NCBI GenBank assembly: GCA_946537565.1 | Contig: CAMNFW010000040.1 | Coordinates: 1 to 12,729, forward strand | Length of the DNA: 12,729 nucleotides | Source of the DNA: an uncultured Ruminococcus sp. | Lineage (GTDB): Bacteria > Bacillota > Clostridia > Oscillospirales > Ruminococcaceae | Direction: 5' to 3' | In this document: positions 6,083-12,729 of the stretch, piece after piece | Position numbering within the stretch: the stretch's first letter is position 1 | How the letters are laid out: each line of letters begins with the position of its first letter | Position numbers and translations under genes: made by a program | The notes under the pieces: generated by a model | What the model saw: the letters and a program-made list of their open reading frames with translations, nothing else | Told to the model about the DNA's origin: nothing | The model's database searches: none

Positions 6083-8446
6083 TTAAATTTTGCTTGGCAT
6101 CTTGTCAATTGCCTTAGCATCATACATCAAAATCGCCAGTGCGTCCTTTGCGCTGATGCCCTCAACCATGTCAACGTCACCATTGATCTTACCCTGAGGT
6201 GTCAGCTCGTATTTATCCTGAAGAGCAATATGCTGGAGGATAGCAACCGCATCGCCAACTCTTACATAACCGTCACAGTTAGCATCTCCGTAGAGGATAT
6301 CGTCAGAGCCTGTGGTGGTTGTAACGGTTGTAGTTGTGGTGGTTGTTGTAGACTTGTCGGCAGCTGTAGTAGTAACAGCCTGCGGAGTGCTGCCGTCGGG
6401 CTCAGTTCCCCAAACCAAAACGTCATCTACATACATAGTGATATGGTCAATAAGCGCTTCCGGTTTTTTCAGATCCATTGAAGGCTGGATCCCCTCATAT
6501 GACCAGTCATTTGTAGGATCCCACGCCCCCTTTGTGGACTGTCCGTTTACAGCATCAGGAATTGAGATACGGAACTGTACCTCATCACGGTGTTCACTCT
6601 GACCTGTAGGCTGAATCGCTCTGCCGTCTTCAAACTGGATCAGTGCATAATATGTGTTACCAGAGGGATCGCCGTCATATTTGTAAGGTCCTGAAACCTT
6701 AGCGTAACCCTGCTGACCCTCCTGATACTGCTGAGAATTGCTCTTTACTGTGATATCGTCCACTGAAAGTCCAGCTGCAAGTATCTCAGAAACGTCAAAG
6801 TAGTAACGGTAAGAAATATTCTCGGCAACTCTTGTCGGCCATGCAGTATGATTCATTGCCCATGCCTTGATCTCAGTATAGCTGTCGCCGCTGCCGTTGA
6901 GAGTAGCAGAAACCTCCCACTCTGCCCACTTTGGCTCTTCAACTGGCGGGAAATCAGCAAGCTTCTCGCCGCCGTTTTCGTCAACGAGAGCGCAGAGAAC
7001 TGCGGTATATCCAGCGTTGTAGTCGATAGCTACCTCAGACTGCTCATAATTTGATACCTTTACATCACCCAGAGTACCGTCAGCCTTTGGTCCTCCGATA
7101 AGCGCACCATAAAGGGTATGAGCGTACTCAGTCTGCCAGCCTTCATCGCCGCCGGATTCCTGACCAAGCTCATTCCAATGGTCATCGTGAATACCTGAAG
7201 CTGTTCTGTGGTGTATAGCAGTAGGATTCTGATCTCCCATGCCGAGTACATAGCTCATGTTTAGACCGTTGTCGCCGAACATATAATTCATCTGACCATC
7301 TGCCCACTCGTTGTACTTCTTTGACAGTGAAGCATCGTCTTTAAATATAGTATCGCTTGCAAGCTTAGCTATCCAAGCAGTATTTGCAGCGTGACGAAGC
7401 GGTCCCCAGCTCATAAGATAAGCCAGACCGTCAGGAGTATAATTTACTTCTTTTCCGCCGTAGCCGTTTATCCAGTATTCAAGGTGATGAGAAATATGAT
7501 CTATCCACTCCTGTTTACCGGTATTTATAGCGTAAAGCAGTGCAGCACCCTGAGTAGTATCGTCCCAGCAGAATCCCCAGGTGTACTTCTTGTCAGTTGA
7601 CTGATTTTCCAGCGGGAATTTAGGGATATAGTCACTCTCACACTTGTCAAGATAGCTCTTGTCGCCGGTAGCCATATACAGCCAGTTAGCTGCATACATA
7701 CAGTCATCTACCCATGTAGTTGTGGGATAGAACTGCTTCTGGACACCCTGATCTTCATTGCTTCTGGTCTTGTCAGCATACTCAAACAAGCTCTTTGCGT
7801 GTTCAAGATACTCAGCAGCCTTTTCCGGCTGATCGTCCTTGAAGATCATATAGCCCTGAGCAAGAGCAGCTGCGGAAAGAGCAAGTGTAGTTGAATCACT
7901 GATCTCATCGTAGGGTCTTTCCTCATCGCCGAACTTTAGCTTATGCTTTCTCATGTAGACCTCAGCGCTGCACCATACAACGTGGTCGTCCTCGTCGCCG
8001 ATAGTGCCGATCATTTTACCGTTGCCCAGGTCACAGTTGAGAACGTAGTCAATACCCCACTGAACATTATTTCTGTAAAGCTCACCCAAACCAGCCTTGT
8101 CAACAGCATCCTTGTACTGGAGATATCCCCATGCAAGGATAGAAGCTGAATAAGCGTTAGTCAGCGTAAACTTGTAATGGTCACCAGCATCGAACCAGCC
8201 GCCGTCAACGATATCAGAAGGTGTGCCGTCCTCCTTGACCATTGAGTCAGCTCTCCAGGGCACATTATTCCAGTCAGGAAGAATGCCGGCCTGCTGTACC
8301 TCATAGAAAAACATTGATTTTTGCAGAGCCTCAGCATAGTTATACTTGCCGGCTGCGTCTGCATTTCCTGCTGGAAGGATAGAACCAGCTGTTGTAGCAG
8401 AAAGTACCAGTGCAGATACTGCTGCTGCAATTCTTTTGAATCTCAT
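6083..8446 (-). CDS. Secreted GH9 endoglucanase with CBM3c and dockerin
   Basis: The 787-residue predicted cellulosomal enzyme resembles processive GH9 endoglucanases of the CelI/Cel9G type. Modules: signal peptide (1-31, probable cleavage after NADA); GH9 catalytic domain directly following (about 35-490), without an N-terminal Ig domain; CBM3c-type module (about 506-682) that in this family extends the active-site cleft; Thr-rich linker (691-712); dockerin (717-783). The GH9 signature GWFDAGDHYKF (83-93) carries presumed base D89; HHR is at 412-414; SEVAIDYNAGY (470-480) carries presumed acid E471, preceded by Ser where Asn is common. Dockerin loop 1 (D721, N723, D725, D732) is canonical, loop 2 longer than usual. 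The start ATG follows GAGGGG. The gene is monocistronic by its flanking promoter and terminator. The adjacent GH9 gene on the same strand probably encodes a synergistic partner. Confidence 0.95.
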   Translation of the reverse strand: MRFKRIAAAVSALVLSATTAGSILPAGNADAAGKYNYAEALQKSMFFYEVQQAGILPDWNNVPWRADSMVKEDGTPSDIVDGGWFDAGDHYKFTLTNAYSASILAWGYLQYKDAVDKAGLGELYRNNVQWGIDYVLNCDLGNGKMIGTIGDEDDHVVWCSAEVYMRKHKLKFGDEERPYDEISDSTTLALSAAALAQGYMIFKDDQPEKAAEYLEHAKSLFEYADKTRSNEDQGVQKQFYPTTTWVDDCMYAANWLYMATGDKSYLDKCESDYIPKFPLENQSTDKKYTWGFCWDDTTQGAALLYAINTGKQEWIDHISHHLEYWINGYGGKEVNYTPDGLAYLMSWGPLRHAANTAWIAKLASDTIFKDDASLSKKYNEWADGQMNYMFGDNGLNMSYVLGMGDQNPTAIHHRTASGIHDDHWNELGQESGGDEGWQTEYAHTLYGALIGGPKADGTLGDVKVSNYEQSEVAIDYNAGYTAVLCALVDENGGEKLADFPPVEEPKWAEWEVSATLNGSGDSYTEIKAWAMNHTAWPTRVAENISYRYYFDVSEILAAGLSVDDITVKSNSQQYQEGQQGYAKVSGPYKYDGDPSGNTYYALIQFEDGRAIQPTGQSEHRDEVQFRISIPDAVNGQSTKGAWDPTNDWSYEGIQPSMDLKKPEALIDHITMYVDDVLVWGTEPDGSTPQAVTTTAADKSTTTTTTTTVTTTTGSDDILYGDANCDGYVRVGDAVAILQHIALQDKYELTPQGKINGDVDMVEGISAKDALAILMYDAKAIDKMPSKI
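6311..6349 (-). repeat. Poly-threonine linker repeat (ACA/ACC/ACT codons)
   Basis: Residues 700-712 of the 787-residue GH9 protein are eight Thr, one Val and four Thr, encoded by mixed ACA, ACC and ACT codons. Such linkers join catalytic and dockerin modules and are often O-glycosylated and variable in length. Mixed codons suggest selection at the protein level rather than a pure slippage tract. Confidence 0.8.
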
Positions 8447-8508
8447 TTTTTATTACCCCTCTCATTGTAAATAAAAGTACAGTCGATTTTTCATAGCTAT
8501 ACATTATT

Positions 8509-8537
8509 AATATAACGCAAGACTCAATAAAAGTCAA
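8509..8537 (-). promoter_or_regulatory. Promoter of the 787-residue GH9 gene
   Basis: On the minus strand TTGACT (8537-8532) and TATATT (8514-8509) are exactly 17 nt apart, predicting a start near 8502 and a leader of about 55 nt. A short inverted repeat GACT/AGTC surrounds the end of the -35 box. No catabolite-type operator was recognised. The remaining 8538-8610 stretch shows nothing clear. Confidence 0.75.
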
Positions 8538-8610
8538 GTATGTTCAAATCCGCTGCCAAAAAATACGTCTGACTGCACAAAATTGCAGGAATAATTTCTA
8601 TATTTTTCAC

Positions 8611-8642
8611 AAAAAAAGGACTGCACCGAAGCACAGTCCTTA
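8611..8642 (-). terminator. Intrinsic terminator of the ispH-rpsA operon
   Basis: Read on the minus strand, AAGGACTGTGC pairs with GTGCAGTCCTT across a UUCG tetraloop (11 bp including two G-U pairs), followed by seven T. It starts 12 nt after the stop codon at 8655. It uses the same stable C(UUCG)G closure as the terminator at 2627-2656. Confidence 0.9.
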
Positions 8643-8654
8643 TTGTAATCATAC

Positions 8655-10634
8655 TTATTCGGCGTCTTCCTCTTCAGGAGCGTCCTCATAGTCATCATCA
8701 TTGCCGCCGTCGAGAAGAGCTCTCATTGAGATGCTGATTCTCTTGCGTTCCTCGTCGATATCAATGATCTTAACATCAACAACATCGCCAACCTTGAGGA
8801 TATCCTCAACGTTTTCAACCTTCTTGTCAGCGATCTGAGAGATGTGGATAAGACCGTCTACACCGTCGATGATCTGAGCAAAAGCACCGAACTTTGTGAT
8901 AGAAACGATAGTTGCCTGAACAACATCGCCGATGCCGTACTTAGAAATGAAGATCTCCCAGGGATTGTCCTCAGCCTTCTTGAAGCCGAGAGAAATTCTT
9001 TCCTCCTCACGGTTGAGATCCTTGATGTAAACCTCAAGGGTATCGCCAACATTAACGACCTCGCTCGGGTGTCTCAGTCTCTTCCATGAAAGCTCAGAGA
9101 TATGAACCATACCATCGATTCCGCCGAGATCAACGAAAGCACCGAAGCTTGTCAGGGACTTAACCTTGCCGACAAATGTATCGCCGACCTTAGCAGTCTC
9201 CCAGAACTTAGCCTTAGCCTCTTCCTTCTTAGCCTGCTCAACAGCCTTGATAGAGCCTACAGCTCTCTTCTTGCCGTTCTCATCAACTTCGATGATTTTG
9301 AATTCAACCTTCTGCTTGTTCAGCTGATCCAGCTCAGCGCCTCTGGGCAGACCTGTCTGTGAAGCAGGGATAAAGATTCTTACACCCAGGTAATTCAGGG
9401 TAACGCCCTTATTTACGATGCGGTTAACGGTACCCTCAAGAACAGTGCCGTCTTCCTTAGCCTTGACAACAGTGTCATAACCAGCCTGCTCGTCAACCTT
9501 TCTCTTGGAAAGAGCAGCAGTACCTTCAGCGTCATTTACCTTTATAACAATAAGATCGATCTCATCGCCGATGCTTACTATATCCTCAGGCTTCTTTGAC
9601 GGATCATCAGTCAGATCTTCAAGTTTAACATAGCCTGTATGCTTTGTACCCAGATCGACAGTGATCTCAGCGTTGTCTATTCCGACAACAATGCCCTTGA
9701 CCTTTTCTCCTGTATGTATTTTTTTGAAAGACTGATCGACTGCCTCAGCAAAATCGATGTCCTCATCCTGCGCTGTGAGATTAGTATTCTCTGACATAGT
9801 GGTTTGTACCTCCTTGATTATATCAGCCGGAGTTGAAGCCCCGGCAGTAATGCCGATATTTTCAGCATCGGGCAGCTTTAAAGTCCGAAGCTCGTCCGCA
9901 TTTTCGATATGATACGTTTTGCAGTACCGTCCGCACACCTCAGCTAATTTCACGGTATTGGAGCTGTGCTTTCCTCCGACAACAAGCATAAGATCAGAAA
10001 CTTTAGCAAGTTCAGCCGCACCTGTCTGTCTCCTGTCGGTAGCATTGCAGATTGTATTAAATATGACAATATTAGGATCGTCCTTCGGGATGATCTTTAA
10101 ACACTCTTCCCATACTATTATATTATACGTTGTTTGTTCAACAAATGCAAGCTTTTTTTCAAAAAAATTTTCATTTTTTTCAAAAAGGTGTTTTAGCTCA
10201 AAGTTATCCTTAAATACAAAAAACTTTTGTGAACAATGACCAGCGATTCCCTGAACTTCCGGGTGATTCTTATCACCTGCAATGAGAATAATGTAACCTT
10301 CTGCTGATTTTTCCGCAACAATATTATGAATATTTTTAACAAATCCGCAGGTGGCATCTACCATTTTATTGCCCTTCTCTGCTATAGCATCGTACACAGC
10401 CCTGCCAACACCATGCGAGCGGATTATCACAGTCTCGTCCGGTTCAAGCTCGTCCACAGAATTTATGACCCTTGCACCTTTCGATTCCATATCATTTACA
10501 ACATCCTGATTATGGATTATAGGGCCGAGAGTTGCGACTTTTGCGCCGGTCTTAAGCTCTTCGTAAACCATTTTCACCGCTCTGCCGACTCCTACACAGA
10601 ATCCGGCTGACTTTTCAACAGTTATCTTACTCAT
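8655..10634 (-). CDS. ispH-rpsA: IspH (HMBPP reductase) fused to ribosomal S1-like protein
   Basis: The 659-residue fusion has two parts. Residues 1-279 are 4-hydroxy-3-methylbut-2-enyl diphosphate reductase, the last MEP-pathway step giving IPP and DMAPP. The 4Fe-4S cysteines C13, C96 and C196 are present, with H41, H74, H124 and E126 (NHPEVQG) and SSN (224-226). Residues 280-659 resemble ribosomal protein S1 with four S1/OB domains at about 308-377, 397-465, 483-552 and 568-638, then an acidic tail. Such fusions are known in Clostridia. The ATG at 10634 was chosen because GGAGG lies upstream and it gives the family N-terminus MSKITVEKSAGFCVGVGRA; the in-frame start at 10676 adds 14 unrelated residues. 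The gene overlaps plsC by 8 nt. An internal Shine-Dalgarno and Met280 mark the junction, so a free 380-residue S1 may also be made. Confidence 0.95.
   Translation of the reverse strand: MSKITVEKSAGFCVGVGRAVKMVYEELKTGAKVATLGPIIHNQDVVNDMESKGARVINSVDELEPDETVIIRSHGVGRAVYDAIAEKGNKMVDATCGFVKNIHNIVAEKSAEGYIILIAGDKNHPEVQGIAGHCSQKFFVFKDNFELKHLFEKNENFFEKKLAFVEQTTYNIIVWEECLKIIPKDDPNIVIFNTICNATDRRQTGAAELAKVSDLMLVVGGKHSSNTVKLAEVCGRYCKTYHIENADELRTLKLPDAENIGITAGASTPADIIKEVQTTMSENTNLTAQDEDIDFAEAVDQSFKKIHTGEKVKGIVVGIDNAEITVDLGTKHTGYVKLEDLTDDPSKKPEDIVSIGDEIDLIVIKVNDAEGTAALSKRKVDEQAGYDTVVKAKEDGTVLEGTVNRIVNKGVTLNYLGVRIFIPASQTGLPRGAELDQLNKQKVEFKIIEVDENGKKRAVGSIKAVEQAKKEEAKAKFWETAKVGDTFVGKVKSLTSFGAFVDLGGIDGMVHISELSWKRLRHPSEVVNVGDTLEVYIKDLNREEERISLGFKKAEDNPWEIFISKYGIGDVVQATIVSITKFGAFAQIIDGVDGLIHISQIADKKVENVEDILKVGDVVDVKIIDIDEERKRISISMRALLDGGNDDDYEDAPEEEDAE
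9795..9815 (-). promoter_or_regulatory. Internal ribosome-binding site and start for a free S1 protein
   Basis: Within the fusion, AAGGAGGT (9815-9808) precedes an in-frame ATG (9797-9795) with 10 nt between. The ATG is Met280, the first residue of the S1-like part (MSENTNLTAQ). The Shine-Dalgarno match is as strong as those of the ribosomal genes here, though its spacing is a few nt longer. Initiation here would give a 380-residue, four-domain S1. Internal initiation is inferred; the same bases encode Lys-Glu-Val near the IspH C-terminus, so part of the match could be chance. Confidence 0.5.
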
Positions 10635-11253
10635 CTGCTTTTTCCTCCGGAACCTCCTGAGCATCGCCTTCCACAAGCTGCTTTATATCCTCCATATAGC
10701 GGTTTTTCAGCTTTACCAGCTGGCGTGGATTCGGCTCCTCTGCTGAATCTACATACTCCGTCGGGTCTATAGGCTCGCCGTATTTCACAGTTATCCTTGT
10801 GCGGAACTTAAGCTTTTCACCGAAAACTATTCCTACTGGTATGATCTTTTTACCGGATCTTGCCGCTATGAGAGCTGCACCTGTATGTCCACGGTGGACT
10901 TTTCCGTCCTTTGAGCGTGTGCCTTCCGGGAAGATCATAAGGCTTCTGCCGCTGTCAAGTCTTTCAATTGCAGTATCTATGACTTTGGTATCTCCCTTTC
11001 CTCTTGCCACCGGAAATGCACCCAGCCTGCTTATCAGCCAGGCAAACAGCTTATTTTCAAAAAGCTCTTCCTTCGCCATGAATGAATACTTTCCCCTTGC
11101 ACCGATCCCCACCAGCGGCGGATCAGCATTGCTGCGGTGGTTTGAAGCATAGATAACGGCTTCTCCCTTCGGGATATTATCTCTTCCCTCAAATCTCAGG
11201 CTGTAAGCAATTTTCAAGGCAAGTTTTACAATTAATTTAATTATATAATACAT
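10627..11253 (-). CDS. plsC: 1-acyl-sn-glycerol-3-phosphate acyltransferase
   Basis: PlsC acylates lysophosphatidic acid to phosphatidic acid, the second acylation of phospholipid synthesis, at the inner face of the membrane. The 208-residue protein has a short hydrophobic N-terminus (about 1-18), the catalytic NHRSNAD block (38-44; H39 and D44 of HX4D), and the FPEGTRS acyl-acceptor motif (108-114), followed by a PVGIVFG strand (139-145). It ends in an acidic tail. The start overlaps the cmk stop by one base (TGATG), and its stop overlaps the ispH start by 8 nt, indicating translational coupling. The exact acyl donor cannot be read from sequence. Confidence 0.93.
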   Translation of the reverse strand: MYYIIKLIVKLALKIAYSLRFEGRDNIPKGEAVIYASNHRSNADPPLVGIGARGKYSFMAKEELFENKLFAWLISRLGAFPVARGKGDTKVIDTAIERLDSGRSLMIFPEGTRSKDGKVHRGHTGAALIAARSGKKIIPVGIVFGEKLKFRTRITVKYGEPIDPTEYVDSAEEPNPRQLVKLKNRYMEDIKQLVEGDAQEVPEEKADE

Positions 11254-11915
11254 CAGCTTAGCTTCTCCTTGATTATTCTTGTTATCTCTTCAGCCGACTG
11301 TTCCAGGTCAAGCTTTGTGGTGTCCACAAGCACAGCGTCCTCAGCCTGTTTCAGAGGAGCTGTTTCACGGTGCGTATCCTGGTAATCACGCTGGATAATA
11401 TCTTTCAAAATGTCCTCATACGGCGGACAGTCCGGCTTCTCTGCCAGCTCCTTATAGCGGCGGTTTGCACGTTCCTCAGCAGATGCTGTCAAAAATATTT
11501 TAACATCAGCATTGGGAAGTATAACAGTTCCGATGTCTCTTCCGTCCATGATTATATTATTCTCACGGGCGATTTTCTGCTGTGTTTCATAGAGATACGC
11601 TCTTACAGCCGGGATCGCCGAGGTCCTTGAAGCTGCCATGGAGATCTCAGGTGTTCTTATAAGATCAGAAACGTCCCTGTCACCTAAATATACCCGCTGT
11701 GCCCCGTCAATGAATTTCAGGGAAACATCAGCGTTTTTCAGCGATGCTTCTATATCATCATCAGCAATACTGTTTTCTGTGATGTAAAGCGCAATTGTAC
11801 GGTAAAGCGCTCCTGTATCCACATAAATATACCCCAGCTTTGCTGAAACCATTTTGGCAATGGTACTTTTTCCTGCACCGGCAGGACCGTCAATTGCAAT
11901 GTTGATAGTGCTCAT
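11253..11915 (-). CDS. cmk: (d)CMP kinase (cytidylate kinase)
   Basis: Cmk phosphorylates CMP and dCMP with ATP to the diphosphates, feeding RNA, DNA and CDP-lipid synthesis. The 220 residues match the family. The P-loop GPAGAGKS (10-17) is at the N-terminus, followed by the YVDTGALYR substrate motif (31-39) and MDGRDIGT (about 142-149); an Arg-rich lid-like segment ERANRR follows. The ATG at 11915 has AGGAG about 9 nt upstream. It overlaps plsC by one base and lies 39 nt after the upstream membrane-protein gene. Adjacency of cmk to plsC and ispH is common in Clostridia. Confidence 0.96.
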   Translation of the reverse strand: MSTINIAIDGPAGAGKSTIAKMVSAKLGYIYVDTGALYRTIALYITENSIADDDIEASLKNADVSLKFIDGAQRVYLGDRDVSDLIRTPEISMAASRTSAIPAVRAYLYETQQKIARENNIIMDGRDIGTVILPNADVKIFLTASAEERANRRYKELAEKPDCPPYEDILKDIIQRDYQDTHRETAPLKQAEDAVLVDTTKLDLEQSAEEITRIIKEKLS

Positions 11916-11954
11916 GTTGATTCACTCCTAAAAATTTATAAAATTATTTTGTAT

Positions 11955-12488
11955 TCAGCTTCCAAGCTGCTGATAAACTGATATAACAAGATCCACAGCT
12001 ATCACCACCGCTGCCGCCGCACTAATTGCTATTCTTGCAGCTTTTGGGGTTTTCCTTGTCAGCCGCCCCGAAAACGGATGCAGCCCCCAGAAATATATGA
12101 CCGCCAGGAGCCCGAAAATTCCGCTGGAAATAAGGCTGGAACGGTCAAGTATTGAAAATTTCCACGTTTCGTATGTCCAGAACTGCTTGTGAAAAATAAA
12201 CTCTAAAAGATACGATGCTCCAAGCTCAAAAACTGTTGTCACCACTGTGGAAATCAGAAACACCAGCAGCGGATTACGCTTCTTTTCACCAAGCACAGCC
12301 AGCAGTATAAACGCTCCCACTGCATATATCGGTATTATCGGCAGGTGAAGTAATCCTCTGTTATCAAAGTAATGCCACATCACCCAGACCGTTGCCACCT
12401 CATATATCCAGCCTGCAAACCCTGCTGCCACAAACTCAAAAATATACCGGAAAACCAGCTCAGACCAGTCTTTTTTCTTATTATCCAT
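11955..12488 (-). CDS. PF06541-like multispanning membrane protein (putative ABC transporter permease type IV)
   Basis: The 177-residue protein has about five hydrophobic segments (roughly 13-40, 46-67, 73-99, 116-137, 153-173), so it is an integral membrane protein. The GWIYEV motif in the first segment (26-31), NRGLLHLPIIPIYAVGA (43-59), and FELG in the third resemble the family named putative ABC-transporter type IV, whose function is not established. No ATPase gene is nearby to support a transporter. The ATG is 1 nt after the stop of the upstream flavoprotein gene, and no Shine-Dalgarno is visible, so translation probably depends on coupling. The 39-nt gap to cmk is AT-rich with only an AGGAG site. 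Confidence 0.75.
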   Translation of the reverse strand: MDNKKKDWSELVFRYIFEFVAAGFAGWIYEVATVWVMWHYFDNRGLLHLPIIPIYAVGAFILLAVLGEKKRNPLLVFLISTVVTTVFELGASYLLEFIFHKQFWTYETWKFSILDRSSLISSGIFGLLAVIYFWGLHPFSGRLTRKTPKAARIAISAAAAVVIAVDLVISVYQQLGS

Positions 12489-12489
12489 A

Positions 12490-12729
12490 TCACATATAAA
12501 GTGCTGCGGTATATGCCGTAGAAAAGGCTATTTGCAGGTTAAAACCGCCGGTATATGCGTTCACGTCAATAACCTCCCCTGCGAAATACAGTCCGCTTAC
12601 CAGCTTTGAGCTCATGGTCTTCGGGTCGATCTCCTTTATTGATATGCCGCCGCTGGTGATTATTGCCTCGTCAATGGGACGGAAACCGGATATCCTCACA
12701 GGAAAAGCTTTTATCAGCTCTGCCAGCTT
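12490..12729 (-). CDS. C-terminal end of an HI0933/BaiN-type NAD(P)/FAD-dependent oxidoreductase (partial)
   Basis: The frame is open from the window edge to a TGA at 12492-12490, giving the last 79 residues. It shows the family's late motifs: a GFRPIDEAIITSGGIS stretch, MSSKLVSGLYFAGEVIDVN, and GGFNLQIAFSTAYTAA, which close the FAD-binding fold. In this family GLYFAGE contacts FAD. The start and N-terminal dinucleotide-binding motif lie outside the window. An internal ATG at 12699 would miss the earlier fold and is not a likely start. The substrate is unknown. It leads the operon portion seen here, 1 nt before the membrane-protein gene. Confidence 0.88.
   Translation of the reverse strand, partial: KLAELIKAFPVRISGFRPIDEAIITSGGISIKEIDPKTMSSKLVSGLYFAGEVIDVNAYTGGFNLQIAFSTAYTAALYM

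Noticed and set aside
10130..10200. AT-rich patch with several A/T homopolymers in ispH as a frameshift or internal promoter.
   Set aside because: The reading frame passes through intact, encoding Phe/Glu/Lys/Asn residues in a variable part of IspH; no slippery-site context or paired promoter boxes were found.
10635..10676. Upstream start adding 14 residues to IspH-S1.
   Set aside because: The residues overlap plsC coding sequence and are unlike IspH N-termini; GGAGG precedes the ATG at 10634.
1..12729. CRISPR array, insertion sequence, prophage or attachment site.
   Set aside because: No regularly spaced repeats, transposase or integrase motifs, or terminal repeats were seen. The tRNA 3' end at 1-53 has no integrase gene near it within the window.

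Overview
The window looks like a chromosomal segment from a cellulosome-forming, low-to-moderate GC Firmicute of the Oscillospiraceae, most likely a Ruminococcus close to R. flavefaciens (possibly R. albus). Three things point there: two large secreted GH9 cellulases that both end in dockerin modules, an IspH-S1 fusion protein of the kind known in Clostridia, and clostridial-style strong Shine-Dalgarno sites, promoters and intrinsic terminators. The species is an inference from memory of these families; no search was run.

Layout. Positions 1-53 hold the 3' end of a type II tRNA (probably Leu), followed by its terminator. On the plus strand, a near-consensus extended -10 promoter (107-135) starts an information-processing operon: rpmG (L33), secE, nusG, rplK (L11) and rplA (L1). 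It ends at a terminator at 2549-2575; the rplJ-rplL pair that usually follows is absent. The gaps before rplK and before rplA each carry a GTGGGAG...ACCAC element resembling the 23S rRNA L1 stalk, so both are probable L1 autoregulatory sites.

Two independently transcribed minus-strand cellulase genes follow: a 1041-residue CBM4/Ig/GH9/dockerin protein (2668-5793) and a 787-residue GH9/CBM3c/Thr-linker/dockerin protein (6083-8446). Each has its own promoter candidate and terminator. The modular plans match the two classical GH9 types of clostridial cellulosomes (CbhA/CelK-like and CelI/Cel9G-like), which act synergistically on crystalline cellulose. The 1041-residue enzyme has a long, apparently structured 5' leader.

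From about 8.65 kb to the right edge, a compact minus-strand operon reads, in transcription order: the C-terminal end of an HI0933/BaiN-type flavoprotein, a PF06541-like membrane protein, cmk, plsC, and an ispH-rpsA fusion. The genes overlap or nearly touch, indicating translational coupling. They join nucleotide, phospholipid and isoprenoid metabolism to translation.

Most notable observations: (1) the leader of the 1041-residue GH9 gene, with a 10-bp long-range inverted repeat, a 12-bp bulged hairpin, and a hairpin loop able to pair over its full 10 nt with a segment inside the first domain; (2) a strong Shine-Dalgarno and in-frame ATG exactly at the IspH/S1 junction, suggesting the S1 part is also made as a free protein; (3) paired L1-stalk mimics in one operon. 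No mobile element, CRISPR array or phage gene was seen.
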